Shown here: in pieces, positions 1 through 9,203 of the stretch | Layout: every line of letters starts with the position of its first letter | Position numbering within the stretch: the stretch's first letter is position 1 | From: Chloroflexota bacterium | Lineage (GTDB): Bacteria > Chloroflexota > UBA6077 > FW602-bin22 > JAMCWG01 | Direction: 5' to 3' | Assembly (NCBI GenBank): GCA_023475235.1 | Contig: JAMCWG010000196.1 | Location: 1 to 40,094, forward strand | DNA length: 40,094 nucleotides | Made by a program: the position numbers and the translations under genes | Notes under the pieces: model-generated | Databases searched by the model: none | What the model was told of the DNA's origin: nothing | What the model saw: only the letters and a program-made list of their open reading frames with translations

Positions 1-138
1 AGAATGAGAACGACGAAGGCCATCCCTATTTTGGCCTCGAATCAAGCCCTATGCGCCCCACAGGTCGGGCATGACTTGGGCCGAGTGGGGACAGTCCGCG
101 ATTCATTGGTTCCCATTCAACACTCTCGTGGCGCGCGC

Positions 139-167
139 TTGACCGGCAGCGGCCGTCCATTTACAAT
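139..167 (+). promoter_or_regulatory. Sigma-A-type promoter of the dinG-like gene
   Basis: TTGACC at 139-144 and TACAAT at 162-167 are separated by 17 bases. Transcription would start near 174, about 120 bases before the TTG start of the helicase gene. The rest of bases 1-293 holds no convincing gene. Confidence 0.55.
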
Positions 168-293
168 GACGGCAGATTAATCATTGACCTGCCTACACGC
201 TGCGCGATCAGCCACCAGGCGACCATACTGAATAGGCTCTCCCGGCACAACCTTTGTGTTTGTGCTCAGGTTTGTGCTTAGAAGGATCTGCTC

Positions 294-3173
294 TTGAACC
301 GTACCTGCGTTTCGATTGACCTGGAAATGACCAGCGCTCGTCCTGACAATCAGGAAATCATTGAGATTGCCGCTATCAAATTCCGGGGGAGCAGCGTGCT
401 GGACTCCTGGTCCACTTTGGTGAATCCTCGGGCCGAGATTCCTTACAATATCCGTGTGCTCACCGGTATCGAGCAGGCCGACGTCGACCGGGCCCCCCTC
501 CTTTCCGAGGTAGCGGGGCCGTTACGGGCCTTCCTGGAGGACTGTCCGCTGGTGGGCCAATCGGTCAACCTGGACCTCGATTGCCTGACGCGCAAGGGCA
601 TCGCCCTTTCCAATTCCCAGCTCGACACATTCGAGCTAGCCAGCATTCTCTTGCCCCAGCTTCCTGAGTACAGCCTGGCCGCCCTCGCCCAGTTCTACGG
701 CATAAAGACCGATAACCAGCATCGGGCGGCAGGGGACGCGCTGGCTACCAAGGAGCTGTTCCTGGCACTGTGGCAGCAGGCGCTGGGCCTGGACCTGGGC
801 ACCATTCAGGAGATCAACCGCCTGGCCCGCTCGACCAGGTGGCCGCCGGCGCTGTTCTTTCGGGAACTGGAACGCGAGAAGAGCCATCAGGCGATGGGTG
901 CGTCGATTCGCGACCAGTTGGTGGCCAAAGGCTTCGGCGAGTTCGGACTGGGCCAGGAGCGGACGGAGGGCCGGGCCCTCAAGCCAAAGGAGCGGACCGT
1001 TTCTATCGATGTCGATGCCGTGGCCGGATTGCTGGAGCCGGGGGGCGTTGTCTCGCAGAAGCTACCCGGCTACGAGCATCGGGAAGAGCAGGTGAGGGTG
1101 CTGCGCCAGGTGAGCCAGGTCTTCAACGAGGGCGGTCAACTGCTGGTGGAGGCCGGGACGGGCGTGGGCAAGTCGATGGCCTATCTGCTGCCGGCGGTGC
1201 ACTACGCGACGGCCAACCGCCAGCACGTGATTGTGTCCACCAACACCCTCAATCTGCAGGACCAGTTGTATGGCAAAGACCTGCCGGATCTGTCGCGCAT
1301 GCTCGACCTTCAACTGCGCGTGGCGCTGGTGAAGGGCCGGGCAAACTACCTCTGCCGCCGGCGCTGGGCGACCCTTCGTCGCCAGCCTACCTTCAATCTC
1401 GACGAGCTGTCCACCCTGGTGAAGATACTGGTCTGGCTTCCTACCACCAGCACCGGCGACGTCAGCGAATTGAATCTGAACGAGAAGCAGCGGATGGTCT
1501 GGAGCCGGCTGCACTCCACCTCCGAGTCGTGCCTGAACCGGCAGTGCGAGCACCAGAGGCATCATCGGTGCTTCGTCTACCGGGCACGGGAGCGAGCAGA
1601 GGCCGCCCACATCGTTATCACCAACCACGCTCTGCTGCTCTCGGATGCGGCGGCGGAGAATCGGATCCTGCCCGAATACCAGCACTTGATAATCGACGAG
1701 GCCCACCACCTGGAGGACGAAGCCACTGACCAGTTCACCTTCCATGCCTCGCAGCGCGAGGTCCTCCGGTACCTGGACAATCTGTCCGGCTCGGCCGGCG
1801 TTCATCGACGCACGGGCCTGGCGGGCGAGGTGCCCGCCGGGCTGCGGGGGAGCAAGGTCGCTCAGTCCATTCAACGTGACCTGAACGCCCTCGTCGACCA
1901 GATGAGCGAGGAGGTGGAGCGTGCCCGCAATGCCACCCGGCTTTTCTTCGAGCAGGTCGGTCGCTTCCTGGAGCAACACGCCGAGGAATCCCGGGGCTAC
2001 GACACCTGCTTGCGGCTGAAATCAGGGGCGCGCAGCCAGTCGGCATGGGCCCAGGTGGACATCGCCTGGGGCAATCTGAGCGTTTGCCTGCACGCCGTCC
2101 AGGAGGTAGTCAGCAAGATCTACACGATCCTGCTGCAACTGGAGGACCAGGGCATCGGCAACTGGGAAGACCTGCTGGGCGAGCTGGCGGCGCAGATCTA
2201 CTACAACCAGCAGCTCCGAGATCGCGTGGAAGCCCTCGTTTCCAGGCCGGATGCCAACGAGGTCTACTGGGCCGCCACCGACCAACAGTCGGAAGAGGTC
2301 TCCCTGCACATCGCGCCGCTGCACGTGGGAGAGCTGTTGAACGATAGTCTCTTCCGTGACCGGCACACCCTGGTGCTCACCTCCGCCACCCTCAGCACGG
2401 CCGGAAGGTTCGATTACATCCGCGGCCGGCTCGGCCTGCCCGACGCTACCGATCTGCTGGTGGGCTCGCCTTTCGACTACGTCCGGTCCACGCTGCTGTA
2501 TCTGCCCGAGGACATAGCCGAGCCTGAGCGGCCGTACTACCAGAAGCACGTGCAGCAGGCTGTCACCGAGCTATGCCGGGCCACGCAGGGGCGCACCCTT
2601 TGTCTGTTCACCTCGCATAGCCAGCTACGCCAGACGTGGCAGGCGGTACGCCCGGCGCTCGAGGAGGCCGGCATACAGGTCCTGGCGCAGGGCATCGATG
2701 GATCGGCCCGCCAGTTGCTGCGCACCTTTCGGGCCAACCCCCGGTCCGTGATCCTGGGAAGCGCCTCATTCTGGGAGGGGGTCGACGTCGTCGGCGACGC
2801 GCTGAGCGTGCTGGTCATCGCGCGCCTGCCCTTCGCCGTGCCCACCGATCCGCTCATCGCCGCGCGCAGCGAGACCTTCGATGAGCCGTTCTCGCAGTAC
2901 AGCGTCCCACAGTCCATCCTCCGCTTCAAACAGGGCTTCGGCCGGCTCATTCGAAGCAAGGCCGATCGCGGTGTGGTGGTCGTGCTGGACAAGCGTATCC
3001 AGACGAAGTCGTACGGCTCCAGCTTCCTGCGCTCATTGCCCACGTGCACGACGCGCACCGGCCCGCTGGCCGGGCTGGCATCGGCGGCAAAGGACTGGCT
3101 GCAACAGGGCGCCGCGCGGGACCAGAACGCCGGCTCGCTGCGGCTTTCCAGCAGCCGGTCAAGCGGCTTGTGA
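294..3173 (+). CDS. dinG: DnaQ exonuclease-DinG helicase fusion protein
   Basis: A 959-residue superfamily 2 helicase of the XPD/DinG type with an N-terminal DEDD exonuclease domain, as in DnaQ/DinG fusions of Gram-positive-like bacteria. The exonuclease part (about 1-165) has D9 and E11 of motif I and the H143/D148 pair of motif III. The helicase part has Walker A GTGVGKS ending near 294, four cysteines at 354, 413, 418 and 426 spaced as in the XPD/DinG iron-sulfur cluster, a DEAH box at 468-471, and motif VI (QGFGRLIRS) near the C-terminus. It should unwind D-loops, R-loops or damaged DNA 5'-3' and possibly trim DNA. The TTG start is supported by a GAAGGA ribosome site at 281-286. The family is certain; whether the nuclease is active, and its cellular role, are inferred. 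Confidence 0.93.
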   Translation: MNRTCVSIDLEMTSARPDNQEIIEIAAIKFRGSSVLDSWSTLVNPRAEIPYNIRVLTGIEQADVDRAPLLSEVAGPLRAFLEDCPLVGQSVNLDLDCLTRKGIALSNSQLDTFELASILLPQLPEYSLAALAQFYGIKTDNQHRAAGDALATKELFLALWQQALGLDLGTIQEINRLARSTRWPPALFFRELEREKSHQAMGASIRDQLVAKGFGEFGLGQERTEGRALKPKERTVSIDVDAVAGLLEPGGVVSQKLPGYEHREEQVRVLRQVSQVFNEGGQLLVEAGTGVGKSMAYLLPAVHYATANRQHVIVSTNTLNLQDQLYGKDLPDLSRMLDLQLRVALVKGRANYLCRRRWATLRRQPTFNLDELSTLVKILVWLPTTSTGDVSELNLNEKQRMVWSRLHSTSESCLNRQCEHQRHHRCFVYRARERAEAAHIVITNHALLLSDAAAENRILPEYQHLIIDEAHHLEDEATDQFTFHASQREVLRYLDNLSGSAGVHRRTGLAGEVPAGLRGSKVAQSIQRDLNALVDQMSEEVERARNATRLFFEQVGRFLEQHAEESRGYDTCLRLKSGARSQSAWAQVDIAWGNLSVCLHAVQEVVSKIYTILLQLEDQGIGNWEDLLGELAAQIYYNQQLRDRVEALVSRPDANEVYWAATDQQSEEVSLHIAPLHVGELLNDSLFRDRHTLVLTSATLSTAGRFDYIRGRLGLPDATDLLVGSPFDYVRSTLLYLPEDIAEPERPYYQKHVQQAVTELCRATQGRTLCLFTSHSQLRQTWQAVRPALEEAGIQVLAQGIDGSARQLLRTFRANPRSVILGSASFWEGVDVVGDALSVLVIARLPFAVPTDPLIAARSETFDEPFSQYSVPQSILRFKQGFGRLIRSKADRGVVVVLDKRIQTKSYGSSFLRSLPTCTTRTGPLAGLASAAKDWLQQGAARDQNAGSLRLSSSRSSGL

Positions 3174-3306
3174 AAGATGAGAAACATATAGTACCCGAGC
3201 GGCCCCGTGTCGCACCTCGGAGTCCGAAGGCAGAGCGCGATCTGGCGACCGATGTGCTCCAATTCGAGGCTTCGTACTGTACTGCCGATGGATGGAGGGT
3301 CGGGTG

Positions 3307-4302
3307 GTGGGTACCACGCCGGGCCTGGCGCTAGTACTGGGAACGGCCTTTGTCTTCGCCTATGTAAACGGTCTCAACGACAGCGCCAACGCGGTGGCGA
3401 CGCTCATTTCGACGCGAGCGATGGCGCCGCGGCGTGCCCTGCTGATGGCGGCCGCAGGCGAGCTCATCGGCCCTTTTGCCTTCGGCTCGGCCGTGGCTGC
3501 CACGATGGGCAACGACCTGCTGAAGCCGGAGGCATTGACTCCTGCCGTGCTCTTCGCTGCCCTGCTCTCTGCCGTCGCCTGGGGCCTGCTGGGATGGTAT
3601 CTCGGCCTGCCCTCCAGCTCTTCCCATGCGCTGGTCGGCGGTCTGGTCGGCGGTGCGCTGGCAGCCATCGGAACGACCGGCTTCCGTGTCGAAGGGCTGC
3701 TCCTGGTCGTGCTGTACTTACTCCTTTCCCCGCTTCTGGGCCTGATTCTGGGCTATGTTATGCTGAGGGCGTTGCTTGCCATCCTGGCCGGTGCCGCGCC
3801 CGGCGTGAACGTGCAGCTCAGGCGCCTCCAGTTATTCACGGCGTTTGCCCTGGCCTTGGGCCACGGCAGCAACGACGGGCAGAAGAGTATCGGTGTGATG
3901 GCGGCATCCCTGGTGGCTTTTGGCGCGATGTCCAGCTTCGTGATACCCTGGTGGGTAGTGGCGCTGGCTGCCCTCGGCCTGGCCCTGGGTACGGCCGTCG
4001 GAGGGCAGCGACTTATCCGGACCCTGGGTGTCCGCATCTATCGGATACGGCCGGTCCACGGCTTCGCCGCTCAAGGGCCGGCGGCACTGGTGGTACTGGC
4101 ATCGGCCCTTCTGGGCGGCCCGGTGAGCGCATCCCAGGTGATGGCGTCGGCCATAATGGGCGTTGGCATTGCCGAGAGTGTGTCCCGCGTCCGATGGCGC
4201 GTGGCCGTGAACATCTTCCTTAGCTGGGCGCTGGTGCTCCCCGCCACGGCCGCCGGCGCGGCTTTGCTGTACCAGTGGACGCGTACACTGTTTGCTCGTT
4301 GA
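3307..4302 (+). CDS. pitA: PiT-family low-affinity inorganic phosphate transporter
   Basis: A hydrophobic protein of about 330 residues with some ten membrane segments, in the PiT/PHO4 family of proton- or sodium-coupled phosphate symporters. Both family signature repeats are visible: N-terminal 'NGLNDSANAVATLIS' and central 'ALGHGSNDGQKSIG', the inverted-repeat halves that form the phosphate site. A GGAGGG ribosome site at 3294-3299 lies 7 bases before GTG 3307 and supports that start. ATG 3292 is an alternative that would place the site inside the gene. The next gene, 53 bases downstream, is its usual DUF47 partner. Confidence 0.9.
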   Translation: MGTTPGLALVLGTAFVFAYVNGLNDSANAVATLISTRAMAPRRALLMAAAGELIGPFAFGSAVAATMGNDLLKPEALTPAVLFAALLSAVAWGLLGWYLGLPSSSSHALVGGLVGGALAAIGTTGFRVEGLLLVVLYLLLSPLLGLILGYVMLRALLAILAGAAPGVNVQLRRLQLFTAFALALGHGSNDGQKSIGVMAASLVAFGAMSSFVIPWWVVALAALGLALGTAVGGQRLIRTLGVRIYRIRPVHGFAAQGPAALVVLASALLGGPVSASQVMASAIMGVGIAESVSRVRWRVAVNIFLSWALVLPATAAGAALLYQWTRTLFAR

Positions 4303-4355
4303 GCCAGCGCGTGAGCCAGTTTGTGAGTTTATTGCGCAAATGAGGAGGTGCCTCG

Positions 4356-4982
4356 ATGCCCTTCAGACGGATGCTCCAGCCCCGGCGCACGGACTTCTTG
4401 AAACTATTGCTGGACCAGGCCCAGAAGACGCTCGACGGCATGAGAGCATTCGAGTCCTTCACGAACACGGACGACCCGGCTATGGCCCAGCGGGTGACGG
4501 ACCTGGAGCGAGAGGAGGATGAGCTGAGGCTGATCCTCATCGATGAGCTGAACCGCACCTTCGTCACGCCCATCGACCGCGAAGACATCTTCGCTCTATC
4601 CCGGGCGATCGACGACATCCTGGACTACGCTTATACGACCATCGACGAGATGACGCTGCTCAAGATACACCCCACGCCGCGCTTGCAGCAGATGGCCGGC
4701 ATCCTATCGCGGGCGGCGGAGGAGATCTACTACGCGGTGCTGCAACTGAAGAGCCACCCCTCTGTGGCGGCGGAGCACGCCGCCCGCGCCAAGTCGTTGG
4801 AGAACCAGGCCGAGAGCATGTACCGGGGTGCCCTCGTCGAGCTTTTCGAGAGCGTCCGCTCAGTCGAAGACGTGGTCAACATTCTCAAAATGCGGGAGGT
4901 GTACCGGCACCTCAGCAACGCCGCCGACCGTGGTGACGAGGCCGCCAACATCATCGGCGACATCGTCGTGAAGACCCAGTAG
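4356..4982 (+). CDS. DUF47 family PhoU-like phosphate transport regulator
   Basis: A 208-residue, all-helical, charged protein of the DUF47/PhoU-like family. In many bacteria this family is encoded directly beside a PiT transporter and modulates phosphate uptake. Features are the heptad-like N-terminal part (PRRTDFLKLLLDQAQKTL), the acidic metal-binding-type stretch 'LEREEDELRLILIDELNR', and the conserved 'PIDREDIFALSRAIDDILDY'. The C-terminal part repeats the three-helix pattern and ends with 'SNAADRGDEAANIIGDIV'. A clear AGGAGG lies 7 bases before the ATG. Very likely co-transcribed with the PiT gene, its probable partner. Confidence 0.9.
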   Translation: MPFRRMLQPRRTDFLKLLLDQAQKTLDGMRAFESFTNTDDPAMAQRVTDLEREEDELRLILIDELNRTFVTPIDREDIFALSRAIDDILDYAYTTIDEMTLLKIHPTPRLQQMAGILSRAAEEIYYAVLQLKSHPSVAAEHAARAKSLENQAESMYRGALVELFESVRSVEDVVNILKMREVYRHLSNAADRGDEAANIIGDIVVKTQ

Positions 4983-4998
4983 GCACCGGCGAGCGCGT

Positions 4999-5027
4999 GC
5001 AGTGGGCGCGCGACACGCGCCCACTGC
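4999..5027 (+). terminator. Hairpin after the PiT-DUF47 operon
   Basis: A perfect 12-bp stem (GCAGTGGGCGCG with CGCGCCCACTGC) with a 5-base loop lies 17 bases after the DUF47 stop. There is no T-run on either side, so it may be a Rho-assisted 3' end or just a stabilising hairpin. Confidence 0.45.
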
Positions 5028-5125
5028 GGCATGATGGCAATCAGCCCGGCAGTCCGTTGCACACGTGTCGGCATCCCTGGGTGGACTGCAACGCAAGGAC
5101 GGCAGTGGGCGCGGCCGAAAAGAAA

Positions 5126-5155
5126 GCCGTGGTGCAGATGCCTCCGCACCACGGC
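5126..5155 (-). terminator. Intrinsic terminator of the first solute-binding gene
   Basis: Read on the minus strand, a perfect 10-bp stem (GCCGTGGTGC / GCACCACGGC) with a 10-base loop is followed directly by TTTCTTTT. It lies about 20 bases after the stop codon of the gene ending at 5176. Confidence 0.85.
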
Positions 5156-5175
5156 GAGGGTTGTGTGTCGGCGCG

Positions 5176-6876
5176 CTACTTGTCGAGCCAGATTTCCTGG
5201 TAGTCTTCGGAGGCTGCTTGTATCTTGATGCCCTTAACTTCCTTGCGGAACGTTAGGACTGGGGATACCTGCCACAGCCCGCCGACCAGGGCATCCTCAT
5301 ACATCATCCGCTGGCAACGGTTGTAGATTCCCACCCGCTTGGCGGTGTCGGTCTCCCGCTCACCCTCAAGCATGCACTTGTCGACCTCCCGGTTGCAGTA
5401 GTTGCTCCAGTTGGCCGCTCCTTCGCAGGTGTACATACGGTTGAAGTGAGCGGGGTCTGGCGAGTAGGCCATGTTCCAGGTATGCGATTCGAACTCGCCG
5501 GCCTTTATCTTTTGCCTGGCACTGGTCGCCTCTCCAGAATCGAGGGTCGCGCGGACGCCGGCCTTACCCCACATCGACTGCAGCATCTCGGCCTTCCGCC
5601 GGTCGAGGGTCGGGACGTAGTGCAGCAGGACCAGGTCCACGCCGTTAGGGTACCCAGCCTCCTTCACCAGAGCTATCGCCTTATCCAAGTTGAATTCGTA
5701 GCGGGGGAGCTTCTCGTCGTAGCCAACCCAGCCCGGCGTCCATCCCAGATAGTAATTGGGCACCCCGGCCTCCATCCCCAGCACCCTGGCCATAGTCTCT
5801 CGGTCGGTGGCATACTGCACGGCCTGGCGCAGCTTCAGGTTCTTGCCGAAGGGCTCTTTCTCCTGGTTGAATCCGAAGTAATGCGGTATTGGAGCCCATT
5901 TCATCAGGATGACGTCCAGGTCCGGATTGGCCTTTATCGCTGCCAGATCCGATGGGGAGAGGCTGCGGGTGATGTGCATAGTCCCGGCCTTCAGCTCGGT
6001 CTGGATCACTGCGTTGTCGGTCACGAACCTCTGCCGCATGCCGTCCAGGTAGGGCAGCTTCTTGCCGTCGGCGCCGTCTCCCCAGTAACCATCAAACCTG
6101 GTTACCACGAGGACATCGTCGCGCTTCCATTCCGCCACCTTCATCGGTCCAGTGCCGGAAGGCTGGGAAGAGAAGGTCTCCTCGCCCACTTTGTCCATGT
6201 GGGCTTTGGACAGGATCACCGACCCGACAGAGCCGGTGCCGGCAGTCGCGGCAGTCAGGTTCAGCAGATTCAGGCCCGATGGGTTCTTGTAGTTGATCTT
6301 GAGGGTGTAAGGGTCGATGACCTCCAGGGAGGCGAAGTTCTCCGCCAGCCGCTTGCTCAGCGACTTGGGATGGCTCCCCATCCGCTCCAGGCTCCACTTG
6401 GCCACCTCGGCGTTGAAGTCGGAGCCATCGTGGAACTTGACGCCCTTGCGCAGCTTCAGCACCACGGTCTTGGGGTCGACTACCTGCCAGGACTCGGCCA
6501 GTTCGGGCTTGATCTCGAGCTTGCCTTCCTTGAGGTCGGTGACCTCGTATCGCAGCATGGCCTCATAGAGGGCAACTTCCTTGAGGTTTGTGCCGCGAAT
6601 GTCGAAGAGGGGGTCCAGGCTGGGCAGCGCTGTGTTCACCGACGAGACGAGGATACCGCCCCGTTTTATCTTGACTGCCGGCGTGGGGCTGGCCGCGGGC
6701 GCCGCCGGCTTGGTCGGGGCTGCCGCCGCCGTAGTGGGCGCCGGGGCGCTGGCAGCAGTAGGGGCAGCAGGAGCGGCAGGCGGCTTGGTGGGCGCTGCCG
6801 TAGGAGTAGACGGGGCACACGCGACTATCAGGACCAGGGTAAGGATGACGACGCCTAGCTTCTCGAATGTTCGCAT
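5176..6876 (-). CDS. Family-5 ABC transporter solute-binding lipoprotein (copy 1)
   Basis: A 566-residue extracellular substrate-binding protein of the SBP_bac_5 (DppA/OppA) family. The N-terminus is a lipoprotein signal with lipobox I-V-A-C (Cys20), then an Ala/Pro/Thr-rich tether to about residue 65. The binding fold starts at 'KIKRGGIL'. Family landmarks include 'LAESWQVVDPKTVVLKLRKG', 'KFHDGSDFNAEDV'-type and 'GTGPMKVAEWKRDD' segments. A C-terminal 'TCEGAANWSNYCN' segment with a further Cys is shared with copies 2 and 3 and could hold a disulfide. The family binds oligopeptides, sugars, nickel or other solutes, so the ligand cannot be told. GAAGGAGA precedes the ATG. No permease or ATPase gene is nearby. 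Confidence 0.92.
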   Translation of the reverse strand: MRTFEKLGVVILTLVLIVACAPSTPTAAPTKPPAAPAAPTAASAPAPTTAAAAPTKPAAPAASPTPAVKIKRGGILVSSVNTALPSLDPLFDIRGTNLKEVALYEAMLRYEVTDLKEGKLEIKPELAESWQVVDPKTVVLKLRKGVKFHDGSDFNAEVAKWSLERMGSHPKSLSKRLAENFASLEVIDPYTLKINYKNPSGLNLLNLTAATAGTGSVGSVILSKAHMDKVGEETFSSQPSGTGPMKVAEWKRDDVLVVTRFDGYWGDGADGKKLPYLDGMRQRFVTDNAVIQTELKAGTMHITRSLSPSDLAAIKANPDLDVILMKWAPIPHYFGFNQEKEPFGKNLKLRQAVQYATDRETMARVLGMEAGVPNYYLGWTPGWVGYDEKLPRYEFNLDKAIALVKEAGYPNGVDLVLLHYVPTLDRRKAEMLQSMWGKAGVRATLDSGEATSARQKIKAGEFESHTWNMAYSPDPAHFNRMYTCEGAANWSNYCNREVDKCMLEGERETDTAKRVGIYNRCQRMMYEDALVGGLWQVSPVLTFRKEVKGIKIQAASEDYQEIWLDK

Positions 6877-7117
6877 TTGTCTCTCCTTCGAGTTCTGCCG
6901 GCGGCCTTTTGGACAACAGGCCGCCCGAACGTTGAATCTTCGAGTGAGCCCGTTTGGTCATCGCTAAATTATCTGGCGCCAGAGCTTGCCGCAAAGGGCG
7001 AGCCCGATCGGCCCGGTGCCTTTTCCGTCGCTAACCGATTCCTGTCACCTCCTTTCCTGCGATTTGGTGTTGCCGGCCATACGCTCGCGGGCCGGCCCTT
7101 CGGTGCAAAGTATATCA
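6877..7117 (-). promoter_or_regulatory. Promoter and long leader of solute-binding gene copy 1
   Basis: On the minus strand an extended -10 box, TGATATACT, covers 7117-7109, leaving a leader of about 225 bases. A strong ribosome-site-like AAAGGAGGTGA lies at 7054-7044, 57 bases after the -10 box but about 170 bases before the real start. The same plan is seen in front of copies 2 and 3 and of the remnant. Confidence 0.5.
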
Positions 7118-7151
7118 CACTGGTGGTGCCAATTGTGTGAGTAATGCAATA

Positions 7152-7179
7152 GCCACGGCAGGAATGACCCTGCCGTGGC
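7152..7179 (-). terminator. Intrinsic terminator of solute-binding gene copy 2
   Basis: A perfect 11-bp stem (GCCACGGCAGG / CCTGCCGTGGC) with a 6-base loop, followed on the minus strand by a weak T-rich tail (TATTGCATT). It lies just downstream of the stop codon at 7213. Its sequence resembles the hairpin after the remnant at 11128-11334. Confidence 0.7.
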
Positions 7180-7212
7180 GGTACCGTCACTCCGAAGGCC
7201 CGGTGGTGTCAG

Positions 7213-8910
7213 CTACTTGTCGAGCCACACCTCTTGCACGTCTTCGGAGTGGGTCTGCATCTTGAGGCCGTGGACCTCTTTGCGGTAGGTCAGCACGGCA
7301 TCCGTCAGGTACATGCCGCCGATCATTGCCTCTTCTTGCACGATCTTCTCGCACTTCTTGTACATGTCGGCCCGCTTGGTGGGGTCAAGCTCGGCTTGCG
7401 CTTCGAACATGCACTTGTCCGTTTCCTTGTTGCAGTAGTTGTTCCAGTTGGCGGCACCCTCACAGGTGAACATCCGCTCGTAGTACGCGGGGTCGGGCGA
7501 TGGCGCCATACTCCAAATGTGCATCTGGAACTCGCCGAGCTTTATCTTCTCCCTGGCCGCAGCCTGATCGGCCGGAAGCAAGTTCAGCTTGATGCCGGCC
7601 TTGGCCCACATGCCCTGGATCATCTCCGCCATCCGGCGGTGCTGAGTCTGAATCTGGTGCAACAGCTCGATCTCGACGCCGTTCGGGTATCCGGCTTCCT
7701 TCACGAGGGCCGCCGCCTTATCCGGATTGAAGTCATACATTTTCAGCTTAGGATCGTAGCCCGACCAGGCGGGTGTCCAGCCGATGAGATAGTCCGGGGT
7801 TCCGGCATCCAACCCGAACACCTTGGCCATGTTTTCACGGTCGGTGGCATACTCGGCCGCCTGCCGCAGCTTGATGTTCGTGCCGAAGGGCTCCTTCTTC
7901 TGGTTGAAGCCGTAGTAGTAGCGGCTGGGGCCCCACTTGATCATGATGGTCTGCAAATCAGGATTGGACCTGATCGAGGGCAGATCGGCGGGGGCCAGAG
8001 CTCGGGTCATATGCAGCGTCCCGGCCTTCAGCTCGGTGAGCTGGACGGCGTTGTCGGGTATCAACCGGTAGCGCATGCCATCCAGGTACGGCAGCTTCTT
8101 GCCATCGGCGCCGTCCTTCCAGTAGTTGTCAAACCTGGTCAGGACGAACTCGGAGTCGCGCTTCCATTCCACGATCTTCAGCGGGCCGGTGCCCGAGACC
8201 TTGCCCTGGCCAAAAGCCTCCTCGCCCACTGCGTCCATCTGCGCTTTGGAGAGAATGGCCGGCCCAATGGAACCGGTACCCGCCGTGGCCACGGTCAGGT
8301 TCATGGCCTGCAACGCTGATTGAGCTTTGTAGTTGATCTTGATGGTGTAAGGGTCCACCACCTCTATGGAGGTAACGTTCTCCATGAAGCGCTTGCTCAG
8401 CGACTTGGGACGGTTGCCCATGCGCTCCAGGCTCCACTTGGCCACCTCCGCATTGAAGTCGGAGCCATCGTGGAACTTGACACCCTTGCGCAGCTTGAGG
8501 GTGATGGTCTTGGGGTCGACCTGCTGCCATGATTCTGCAAGTTCCGGCTTGAGCTCGAGCTTGCCTTCCTTGAAGTCGGTGACCTCGTACCGGAGGAGCG
8601 CCTCGTAAAGGCCCATCTCTTTGAGGTGGGTGCCCAGCGTGTCATAGATGGGGTCCATACTGGGCGGGAAGGACCCGGTAGCGTGGACGAGGATGCCGCC
8701 CCGCTTGATGTTGACCGCCGGGGTGGGGGCGGCTGCGGGGGCGGTCGTGGCCGCGGGCTTGGCGGCCGTTGCGGTGGTGGGTGCAGCGGCGGGGGCCGTC
8801 GTCGGTGCCGCCGCAGGCTTGGCCGGTGCCGCCGTCGGCGCGGCTGGCGAGCACGAGGCCATCAGGACCAGGATGAGGATCAGGGTACTAGTCTTCCAGA
8901 ATGTTCGCAT
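7213..8910 (-). CDS. Family-5 ABC transporter solute-binding lipoprotein (copy 2)
   Basis: 565 residues, same family as the gene at 5176-6876 and so similar through most of the mature part that recent duplication is likely (for example 'KGVKFHDGSDFNAEVAKWSL' is shared). Lipobox M-A-S-C with Cys20, then an unusually repetitive Ala/Pro/Thr linker to about residue 65. 'TCEGAANWNNYCN' and a following 'DKCM' repeat the cysteine pattern of copy 1. A strong AAAGGAGA precedes the ATG. It stands alone between its own promoter and terminator, so it is probably monocistronic. Ligand unknown. Confidence 0.92.
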   Translation of the reverse strand: MRTFWKTSTLILILVLMASCSPAAPTAAPAKPAAAPTTAPAAAPTTATAAKPAATTAPAAAPTPAVNIKRGGILVHATGSFPPSMDPIYDTLGTHLKEMGLYEALLRYEVTDFKEGKLELKPELAESWQQVDPKTITLKLRKGVKFHDGSDFNAEVAKWSLERMGNRPKSLSKRFMENVTSIEVVDPYTIKINYKAQSALQAMNLTVATAGTGSIGPAILSKAQMDAVGEEAFGQGKVSGTGPLKIVEWKRDSEFVLTRFDNYWKDGADGKKLPYLDGMRYRLIPDNAVQLTELKAGTLHMTRALAPADLPSIRSNPDLQTIMIKWGPSRYYYGFNQKKEPFGTNIKLRQAAEYATDRENMAKVFGLDAGTPDYLIGWTPAWSGYDPKLKMYDFNPDKAAALVKEAGYPNGVEIELLHQIQTQHRRMAEMIQGMWAKAGIKLNLLPADQAAAREKIKLGEFQMHIWSMAPSPDPAYYERMFTCEGAANWNNYCNKETDKCMFEAQAELDPTKRADMYKKCEKIVQEEAMIGGMYLTDAVLTYRKEVHGLKMQTHSEDVQEVWLDK

Positions 8911-9110
8911 CCGTCTCTCCTTTTCTTCTATGGATGATCAGGCTAAATGACCACTCACCATCGAGGATGTTGAAGACGACTGCAGTGTCGCTGATCTCGG
9001 ACGAACGGTATGCCTCACCCTTGGATATATCTGCCTTCGACTCTCACCCCCTTTGCTTGAAGTGAAATATTGACAAATCCCCTCAAGGCGTTGATGCGGC
9101 GATTATAGCA
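8911..9110 (-). promoter_or_regulatory. Promoter and long leader of solute-binding gene copy 2
   Basis: On the minus strand TGCTATAAT at 9110-9102 is a good extended -10 box; no clear -35 box. The leader is about 185 bases and contains AAAGGGGGTGA near 9054-9044, 51 bases after the -10 box, far upstream of the real ribosome site. Confidence 0.5.
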
Positions 9111-9142
9111 CAAGAATAGAGTGGTTAGCTAAATCAATGAAT

Positions 9143-9172
9143 GCCACAGCGGGGGCCGGCCCCCGCTGTGGC
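9143..9172 (-). terminator. Intrinsic terminator of solute-binding gene copy 3
   Basis: A 13-bp perfect stem (GCCACAGCGGGGG / CCCCCGCTGTGGC) around CCGG, followed on the minus strand by ATTCATTGATTT. It lies 31 bases beyond the stop of the gene ending at 9204. Confidence 0.75.
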
Positions 9173-9203
9173 GACGATTCGCAAGCTCGTGGCGCAGCGC
9201 GGG

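Noticed and set aside
2537-3262. 241-residue minus-strand frame opposite the dinG 3' end
   Set aside because: It is antisense to conserved helicase motifs, with no similarity and no ribosome site.
5446-6858. 470-residue open frame opposite solute-binding gene copy 1, and similar long antisense frames at 7234-8319, 23787-25112 and 15126-16211
   Set aside because: They mirror strongly biased GC-rich codons of recognised genes, have no family resemblance and lack ribosome sites.
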